Made by a program: the position numbers and the translations under genes. Of a DNA stretch of 64,000 nt, positions 1 to 9,600 are shown piece after piece (the stretch's first letter is position 1; each line of letters begins with the position of its first letter). The DNA comes from Hippasteria phrygiana (lineage: Eukaryota; Echinodermata; Asteroidea; Valvatida; Goniasteridae), in NCBI GenBank assembly GCA_037893225.1, contig JAZGUH010000368.1, forward strand, positions 372,001 to 436,000, written 5' to 3'. Below the pieces are notes generated by a model. It made no database searches, was not told the origin of the DNA, and worked only from the letters and a program-made list of their open reading frames with translations.

Positions 1-24
1 TTGTAAACGTTTTCTTTCTTACCG

Positions 25-330
25 GCCAGTTTGGCTACTTTTAAACTTGGCAGACACTTACCCCAACTGCTCAGAATGTGTGCCTAACTTTTACGTCATG
101 ATGACGTCATCACATGTCACGTGACGTCATCTTAAAGGGGCATTTTTCGAAGCCATATATCTACAAATGTACAAGTCCGATTCAGTTGAAACACACCATT
201 TAGGTATGCCACCCGGTGTCATAGATGAAAATTGACATGACGTTATGATGAAGTCATTACATGTTATGTGATGTCATCTTAAAGGGGCATTCGCTAGGCT
301 ATTTCCCATAGCATTTGTACACGATTCCTT
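25..330. repeat. Dispersed TGACGTCA-rich repeat, copy 1
   Basis: The segment shares long stretches with 17166-17350, including the words cagacactta, actgctcagaatgtg and cgtcatgatgacgtcatcac. A shorter stretch is shared with 16095-16170. The core is a palindromic CRE-like TGACGTCA pair. No coding potential is visible. It is a dispersed genomic repeat of unknown class. Confidence 0.6.
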
Positions 331-489
331 TTTTTAAACCAATCCTTCACACATCCAATAACAACATCTTCATCCCTCCGTCATTGCTAACTAACAAACA
401 ACTTTAAATATTGATACACATTTGACATCCAAACTAACAATAAAAAAAATCGAAACAGCCCTGTGTTTGTCCACAAACACTTGCCTCTA

Positions 490-523
<34 letters not shown>

Positions 524-535
524 GAATTATTATTC

Positions 536-572
<37 letters not shown>
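490..572. repeat. (TTA)n microsatellite
   Basis: Nearly pure TTA/TAT repeat of about 27 units. It creates artificial poly-Ile or poly-Asn reading frames, which are not genes. Confidence 0.95.
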
Positions 573-574
<2 letters not shown>

Positions 575-939
575 AGGTCAAAGGTAAAACTCCTCATGAT
601 TCCGATGATTCGTAAATAATTGACGGGTTTCAAATTTATTCCGGGCCCAATTAACGTAAAATAAGCAAGGTTCCTATGTCTAAAATATTGTAGATTCGGA
701 TTCCAACACAATCGGTAAGCTTATTGATTCATTCACCGTACCCGGCCGCATATTTTTTTTCTAAATGGGCGTATCTAGACCGCTATTACCACATGCATAT
801 TCATGATTAAGCGAAAACAAGTCTGAGAACCTGTCTCACAGCTCACACAGCCACAACGCCCATTTATGATAATTGCCCCTAACTTTCCTAGGAAAGAAAT
901 CACGCAACCCGGCCCCTACCCCTAGAAATATGGGGCTCC

Positions 940-1316
940 TACCATATTTCTAGGAGTACCCGACCCCCTAGGCCTAGTGTATATCCCAGCCCCGTCCAAA
1001 ACGACAGCGCTGTCCGGCCCACATCAACACCAGTCACCCCGCCAAGTACCCCATCCCCGCATATCCCAGCCCCGTGCCACAAAACATAGACCGACGCCCA
1101 GCCAAGACGGCCGTCCCAATTCCACAACCAAGGATCCCCAGCGATCTCCCCCCCCCACCGCCCCCACCTCCCCCGCCGAGAAACCCCAGCGATTCTATCT
1201 GCGAGTGGAGTCGACTTGTCTCAATGGACGACTTGTCTTCCGATTTGACGCAAAAACGGTCGAGTTGTCTCGAGTCGGCCATACAACGGTCGAGTTGTCC
1301 GATCCGAGCACCCTGT
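940..1316. mobile_element. Arm of a foldback-type element (cgagttgtc family)
   Basis: The stretch ends with subrepeats built on acggtcgagttgtc and gtcgacttgtctcaa. The reverse complement of 40085-40360 has the same order of sequence blocks, including ccgtccaaaacgacagcgc, cccagccccgtgccacaaaa and the terminal cgagttgtc units. This is therefore one arm plus part of the interior of the same transposon family. No transposase is seen; a non-autonomous foldback element is the best description. Confidence 0.6.
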
Positions 1317-2183
1317 AGGTTAGTCTTGGTTCCAAGACGTTACTATTGTACTTTTGTACTTTCCACAGTTGCAATGCACAGGCCGACAGCGCAATCAGAT
1401 TTGTGGCGAACCAAAATCACACACGTTTAGCAAATACCGGCTGCAGCGCGACTATCCAGCTGCATATTGTAAACGCACGCTAGTCGACGATGGTCGACGC
1501 GACGATCGATGATCGCGACCAGCCAACCGAGGTTGGTCGCATCGCTGGTTACCAATAGCCGTTTTAATAGCACAGTGCAGAGAGGACCAGTTATCAGAAA
1601 AATGGCGAAAAAAACGAAAGATGTAAGTAAATATTCAGCAGCAGTGAACGATCATTTTTTGTTACTTTGTCTTTCTTTGAACATGTTGAAGCAATGCACA
1701 AGTTACCACTTGTGACATTGTTGATATACTGCTGAGCAAATATCGTCCGTGTCGCTTTCATCTATGAACTCGTCCAAAAACGTAAAACAAACTAGCCACC
1801 GCCATTTTCTCATGGTCGCGTTGACATGACAATAGTTAGTGGCATGGTTAGACGAGAGTCGTTCGCACTTCAACTTCAGTGCTCATGCGCTACGTACGTC
1901 ACGAACCAACCACTTGTTAACCATTGGTCCTTGATCGAACTTGCTCTGTTTGTTACTGGCGGTTCGTGGCAACCTCGTTCCCATGGTGTCGAGCAGCGCT
2001 CTCACCGACACCACAGCTGCTCTCTTACTATTGGAAACGAGGTTGAAATTAAAGTAAGCCTTGGGAACGAGGTTGGATTCGTGGCTTTATAGTTTGTCGT
2101 GATAACGCCCTCTCGCGGCGGCCTGTTATCGCGTATATACGTAACAACGTCTTGAACCAAGACTAGTGAATCCGGCGCGCGGG

Positions 2184-2330
2184 CGCCGAAATAACAACAC
2201 TAGGGTCATTTGGTCCGAGATGGTCTGGCCAGCTGGTTGTTGGGCCGAGTTGGTCGTGGACCGACCCGAGTTGGCATAGGGCCGAGTTGGTTTGAGGCCG
2301 AGTTGACTCGAAATCGTGTTTGCCAGTTGT
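2184..2330. repeat. gagttgg subrepeats, foldback-arm-like
   Basis: Several units of the form ggccgagttggt in tandem, related in style to the cgagttgtc and gtacgagttg arms elsewhere in the window. They lie just upstream of the SWEET start codon. An imperfect inverted repeat (gttagtcttggttccaagacgtta near 1318, inverse near 2140) may mark the ends of an older insertion covering 1.3-2.2 kb. Confidence 0.4.
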
Positions 2331-2410
2331 GTGGTTGTTATACACGGGACACATATAATCGGAGATTTTTGTCATATTTTTGTAACGTCATATATATTGC
2401 AACTGCAAGT

Positions 2411-5400
2411 ATGGACTGGATGCAGATTTTATCGTTTGTAACTACCCTCTTCACAGTTGGTATGTTCATGGCAGGAATGTAAGTATAACTGAGGGGTTTT
2501 GTGACTTTTGTCTGTACTTTTACGCCATTATTTTGTACGCGTGGCCCTGCGTAGAGACCGTGGCCGTGCCGCGCCGCGCCGCGCCGTGCATGCAACAGAG
2601 CCAGCTGGCCGGCCGACCGTGACGTGTGACACGCGCGGTGATCAGCCACATCATCCCGCACGAGCTGCTGGAGACTCTGGTTGAGACCATGTTGAGAGAG
2701 AGAGAGAGTTTTTGCAGTGCAAATGCTCACATTAAGATATCGGCGATTTTGTAGTGTAGGCATGGTAGGGCCCCTCTTTAGTTAGTTTTGATCAAAATAG
2801 AGTCAAGAAGGGTATTTTTTCTCATTCCAAAATTACTTTTTAACCTAATTTAAAAAGCAGACTTCTCTTCATTCTTTTGACATCTTATTTTTGTAATTTT
2901 GAACAGTTTTATTGCGGTAGAAAATGCAATTTTAACACGTGCCCCCATGACTTCTTGTGTTTCATAATCAGCTTCTGACCTACCGCTGGCGATACTGATT
3001 TTTTTGTAGTCGATATTTGTTCCCGCTGTATCGCCAATATGGCGATAATATCGTCTACAAATTACGGCATGATAAAAATGTGAAACGCGTAGGCCTAAAC
3101 AACTTTCAAAAACTTAAGTCATTTTATTTTTTCAATTTAAGTCACAAGTAAATTTGTTCAACAACTTCCGAAATTCTTGAAGTTGAAGCCACACAATACC
3201 CCTTTTGAAGTTGACATTCGTGTAAAAATCATGCATGTACATGTATCGTTTTCCTAGGGCTTCGCAACGCACAAGCAACGTGTATGCTTATTACTATTAG
3301 CACGGTTCCCGTCTCTGCTGCGGTATTTAATTGATAGCAGTAGAGACGGGAACCAGTCTACAGTGCCTACGGTAATTGATTGGGTATATTTTGATGCATG
3401 ACTTAGGGAGAATTTAAATATACAAATGTTTTGAACGTTTGAAGGACATTACATAAAGCATTTGCTAAGCGTTTTTGGCGAAAAAGAGTAATTCTTGCAT
3501 CGCTTTTATAATTGTACATTCATGCCTAGCAAAGACGATGGCAGTCGTTGTAGATGATGTTTCTTCCTTCATGTTTTTATATCTGATCAATAATGTGCAG
3601 CCCAGTACGGCAATGCTTTGCTAAATGCCGAAAAGCCATAAGAACAGTCTATGAAGTATAGAATATCCACTCTGTTGAACAACGGATGACACAACGTCTA
3701 ATACTACGCAGAGGCCATATGGGTATAGGGTTGAAAAAACAAACGAATCGAAATGCAGGAGTGGAATTGGCAAGTCAGAAGAGCATTTCTTTTAATTTTT
3801 TTTGAAAAGTAAATTTCGATTTTCAATAAATTTCCTTGACCCACCCACCCACATTTTCGAAAAGAAATCGAAATTTTAAAACATTGAAAATGTTGAATGG
3901 CCCCTAAGTGGATTTTTGTTTTCTAAATAGGGAACAGGGCCCTACACATTAACAATTGCCAAGATATCTGCATGTGATTTAGTATTGTATTTGTACTTGC
4001 TGAAGTGATGCCTACACCTAAATGTTAAACTAAAAAAAGGGGAACAAAACAAAAAAGTTAAACCCTTAAACAGTTTTAAGAAGTTTACTTGACACCCCTC
4101 ATATCTAGACCTAACATTGCAAATACCGCCCGGTTGAGACGTCACAATGGTCAAAAGGGATTGTGGTAAGGGAAAGTGATCAAACATTGATCCTTTTTTT
4201 TCCAACAATGCCTTGTGACTATTGTGATGTCACAACCAAGCGGTGTTTGCGATAAGGTCTATACCCCAACCAACTTGAAAATGGATTGCTTTTAAGTTTT
4301 GGTCACTTTTGAAGTCAAAATCCCTATGTCCAAGGTGGGGGCTGTGTCCTCTGTTGACAACAAACTTTGGAGTGGTGAATCCTGTGGTCTTGGTAAACGA
4401 TATTCTCGTAAAATTTCACCATTTTTAGTGACATTTTAAGGAACTGAACCTAACATAGCCATATTAACCCTTTCAGCCCCACATTGTTTATTGGCATGCA
4501 GCCTGTGGTGCCCACATTGTTCACACACTAAGCACTTCATGGTCGACTTTAATCGCCATTGGGGCTGAAGGGGGTATAGTGCACGGGCGACTATAGTCGC
4601 CATTGGGGCTGAAAGGGTTAAGATAAGGCATATGAAATGTTGGGGCAGAACATTTTGTGACAAGAAAGTTATGGATCATGAAAAGAATGGGAACAAAAAT
4701 ATAGTCCACAGCAGTTTATATGTGTCTCTCTGGAAGTTAAGTACATGCCTGCCTTGATAATACGGCTTTAACCCTAACCCTGCCAGACGCAGCACAGTGC
4801 ATCTGTGGTGACAGCTTGACCTTGCTGCACTCTGCACACAAGTCAATGTGACAAAGTATGCAATCTGATGCGTCTGGCAGGGTTTCTAGCCAAAATACCC
4901 TGGAGGGTTAGGGTTAATGATTCATAAATGACAATGTCTGCCATCCTTTTTCATGTTATTCTCCTGTCAGCCCTGACTGTCTGAACATTCTGAAAACTGG
5001 AAGCACAGAAAATGTTCCTTTTCTCCCCTTCCTGATGACCAATATGAAGTAAGTAAAACATTAACCCTTACTACAAAATACTACTGCAGTAAACTGTAGT
5101 ACTACTGCAGTGAACTGTAGTACTACTGCAGTAAACTGTAGTACTACTGCAGTAAACTGTAGTACTACTGCAGTAAACTGTAGTACTACTGCAGTAAACT
5201 GTAGTACTACTGCAGTAAACTGTAGTAGTACTACTGCAGTAAACTGTAGTACTACTGCAGTACTCTTACTACACAGGCAAATGAGGAATTGTGTAGTATT
5301 TTGTAGTGCAGTGTATTTGACCCCAAATAAATACCTAGGACGTTAGGGGGAAAGATTTTAATTTAATACCCCCCACCAAAATCAGTCAAGAACAGCAAAA

Positions 5401-6610
5401 TATTGGAAAATAACCAACCCTCCTTGATAACAACTGTCTAAACATGTGGCACAAGCTGTTATTTCAAAATTTATGTTAGCAAAATCTGGAAAAAATGAGG
5501 CAGACATCAACGTGTATGTGAATACTTACCGTGGTTTGAGTAACTATACATGTACATGGTGCCAAGAACATCTATCACAGAAAACACAAACTTTCTTCCC
5601 CTATTGCACTAAAAATTCCCAACTAAATTCTCAAATTTAAAGGTTGTGCCAAGTGTTTATGCAATTCTGAACAAAGATGGATAGTTATTTTAAAAGATTT
5701 GCTGTTCCTGACTGATTTTGATAGGGGATGTTAAAGTAAAATCTTTCCCGTTAGGGTCAATGCATACCAAAGCTAAATTAAGAAAGAAACAAACATGCTT
5801 AGCATCCCACCCGCTGCCTTTATAGCGGCTATCAGTTGGGTTGGGTTGGGTTGGTTGAGTTTGTATATGCCGGCAATCGTGGACCTAGGACAAAAGAATT
5901 TGGGCGTAGACAAAGGGGTCCACGGTTGACTGAACGTCCACGATTGAAAATCGTGTACAAAACCAATGGGAGGTCTTCCGAAAAAGTATAAACAAAAGAG
6001 GAACAATGTGAGGTCCACGATTGCACCCGTTTACATGACTGGGCCGGGCCGGGCCGGGCCGGGCCGGGCCAGCACATATTTATTCCCTTACTATAAAATA
6101 ATGTAGTTCTTGTCCCGAAGAAGGATAGCCAAATCAGTTAAAACATAAGTACAAATACTTGCTTTTGCTTGCAGCAACATTCTGTGGTTCTCCTATGGGT
6201 ACCTGAAGCAGGATAACACCTTGCTTATCGTCAACGGGATAGGGAGCTTCTTACAGACGTCCTACATGATTGTATATATGGCGTACTCCCAGACAAGGGT
6301 AAGTGGGTTTCTAAGGAGGGCTGGGGAAGGCCAATGATTGAGATAGTTAGTTTGTGTCAGTGTTGCTGTAGTGTTAATGCAACCTAATCAAAGTGGCCAC
6401 CGACCTGTCCAGTGTGGCCAGCCTTTGTTTGTCCCCTCACCAGTGGCATATCCAGTGTGGGGTAGGTTGGTGTTGGTGTGTTGGGCCCGATTTTGTTTAG
6501 AAATTGAAAGCGTCACCACTTCATAATCAGTACTTTGAAAATACCACTACTTCACATGTGGTGCATGTACATTGACCCCCTCTCCCCATTGAAAAAGACA
6601 TTGAGGTCAC

Positions 6611-6649
<39 letters not shown>

Positions 6650-9600
6650 ACAAAATTGAGGGTCACCTTTCAACAAATTTGCCCATTAGCCCCCCCCCCC
6701 CTCCCACCCCCGGGCCCATACTCTGGATGCGCCACTGCCAATCACATCCTAAATGTTACCCTCTCGTTGAACCAGGACATCATGAACACCTGTTCCACAC
6801 ATCATTTTTGGTCGGTTTCCTTTTCATCAGCTGTTATTTTAATATTGTTGTGTTGCAGGTGCAGGCTTTTCAGCGCACCGTTGTGGCCTGTGTAGTCATG
6901 GTTGTACTCTATCTGTATCTGACCACTTACGTGGTATCGACCAATGTTGTTATCAACCAACTGGGTCTTGTGTGTTGCTCAGTGACTGTTCTCATGTACA
7001 TCTCACCACTGACTGAAATTGTAAGTATCACACGGAGTTGCCCGACTTCAATCCTAGGGGCCCTTAGAGAGTAATGAAACCATTGAGAGTAATAGAACCA
7101 TTGTTTGAACCCTTGTCCAGAATGTGAAACTGCTATTTCCTGAAAAGGAAGAACAGATTCACATTTTGGAAGGAATATGATATTGTGAACAGTGCAGTGT
7201 GCCATCTTAAGGTTGACCTGGTGAGGCCATTTTTTCTTTTTAAAGCATTCGGAAACTTTACTAAAGAAAAGAGAAAAAGAGGGAAATAGGAACAAGAGAA
7301 AAAGCTATGCCAGTAGCTTTTTCCCTCGTTCTGTATCTCAATGGAATTCTTTACCTTGCGCATGTTTCCCTTCATCTTATGATCTTTCCTGCTTCAAGCG
7401 GAATATTAACCCTAACCTACCTGAATCCATCAAAATCCATACCCCTGTTTTGGAGGATTTCGGCGGATTCAGGATACCTCCATATTGAAAACTGGGGGAT
7501 TTTGATGGATTGAGGATTGTAAGCCTAGCGTTACTGCAGGATTTTGATGGATTCGGGATCAGGTTGGTGTAGTGGTACTTTCCTCGCCTTGCTTTCCACC
7601 ACTGTGACCCTGGTTCGAATCCTGGCTGGGGCCAACATGTGGATTGGGTTTTCAGTCCCTACCTGATTCCGTGGGTTTTCTCCAGAATTATTCTCTGGGG
7701 TTTTCCTCCCACCTCTAAAACTGTAACATCCTTCCTCATCTTCTATCATATGGGACCCCACTGGAAATAAGTCGAAAGACTTTCGTGGGCTATCCCGGCT
7801 GAATGCCGAATAATAAAATAAATACAAAAATAAATACCTCCATATTGAGCAGTCAAGAAAACCAGCTTTTTGTGCATGACAAAATAGGTAAATTTTGGCG
7901 GATTCAGGATACCTCTTGTAGCTTTGATTTGTTTTCTTTTTGTAGCTTTGTACCTCGAGTGACTTTTAAACTTGTTTAGGGCAAACTTGCATTAAAAAAA
8001 ATGCAGGTAATGGACCCATTTGCTATTTTTTGTTAGCCTGTGTGCTAATTGTCAATTCCCATGTATCTTTTTTAAGAAGGCCCTCCATTGGTCTTATTCA
8101 CAAAGCAGTTGGATTTTGCAGTCAATCATAAAAGGATCATTTACAATCTTACATTCAAGAGCTCCTTGTTGCACTGTAACTTGCCAGCCTTATATGAAAC
8201 TGTTAAAAGGATGAGGGATTTGGTCGATGCACAATGCAGAATATTTATCATTGGTGGTACAAATCCTGTTTTGCTGACAGTGTGTTCCCGGAAAAAAATT
8301 TACATTCATATCCCTCCTACTCTTGAGGCAATTTATAAGAAAGTTTATTCACCATACAAAACCATACAGTGAGTCACTGAGTGTACCATACAAAACCTGA
8401 CAGCTGTCTGGTCTTGTATGGTCAAAAGACTTGCCTATATTTAACTATTTAAGGTGATGAATGGTAAATCAACTTGACCTCTGTATGGCACTGTAATGTT
8501 TTGTATGGTTGTACAGGCTGTGTCTGCTGGCAGGTGCAAGGTTTTGTATGGTGAACCAACTCCATTGTGTACTGGGGAACATTGATGAATAGGCCTATAC
8601 CATTTTAGAATTAGGGTGGTTTCTCTTTATACATTATATATAACTCACCATAGCCCCAAGTAGTCTGTTGATAAGCCACATTGAAGTATATTCACCAGAC
8701 AAAACCATTTGGCATACATTGTACACCACAGTGAAGCTTGTTTACCATACAAAACCATTTGGCATACACTATGTACCACAGTGAAGCATGTTTACCATAC
8801 AAAACCATGCGTATGGTTTTGGCATGTCAATAAGCTTGCTATAGCTTTTCACTGTATGGTTTTGCTATGTGTGTGTTAATGCTATGGTAAAATTTGGATA
8901 GGAAAATTTTGTAAGGTTTTGTATGGTGAAATAGTAGGAGGGTTAACAACTTGGCCAAAATTTTTTATGATGGCGGGGGGGACACACTAGTTGTTAAGGT
9001 TTTGAAAATTTTCCCAGAAAAAAGTTTTATGTGTGAAGTTCCCGAATGCTTTTCAGGAAAATGACCAGGTCAACCTTAAGGTGGCAAACTGTATTGTTAA
9101 TCACCTCATTTTCTTTTAAAAATTGAAATCGGACTCACCCCTGCCCCAAAACCTAAAAACCTAGATACACCACTGGTTTTTGAGGTGAGGGAAAACCCAA
9201 TCCCCATGTTGGGCAAGATTGGAACCCTGGGTCACAGTGGAATACATGAGTCAAGTACTATCCACTGTGTCAACCTAACCCCTATGATGACATTCAGGAT
9301 TTTCTCCCAGACATCTCTAATTGTAGTGATTCTTTCATTGTAGGCGTCCGTGTTCCGTACGAAATCAACTGACGGCATTTCGTTACCTCTGACAGTCACT
9401 ACTCTGTTTGCGTCGTCCCTCTGGGTTCTGTACGGCGTGGGCGTTAATGATCTGTACATTCAGGTGAGATTTACATCTGGAATGGCTTGTATGAACAATA
9501 CTAAAAAAAAACCACATGTACAGCATCTAGCCTTTTTAATCTCTCGATTAAAGAAAAGAAAAAGTAATTCCATATTGAAAAAGAATTTTGGGAACAAATA

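Noticed and set aside
387..711. Poly-Ile and poly-Asn reading frames
   Set aside because: They are translations of the (TTA)n microsatellite.
5110..5346. Repeated NCSTTAV frame, and the idea of a CRISPR-like array
   Set aside because: Direct tandem 21-bp minisatellite without spacers, in an animal intron.
7554..7640. tRNA gene on the + strand
   Set aside because: tRNA-like head of a SINE; second copy at 57282 confirms it.
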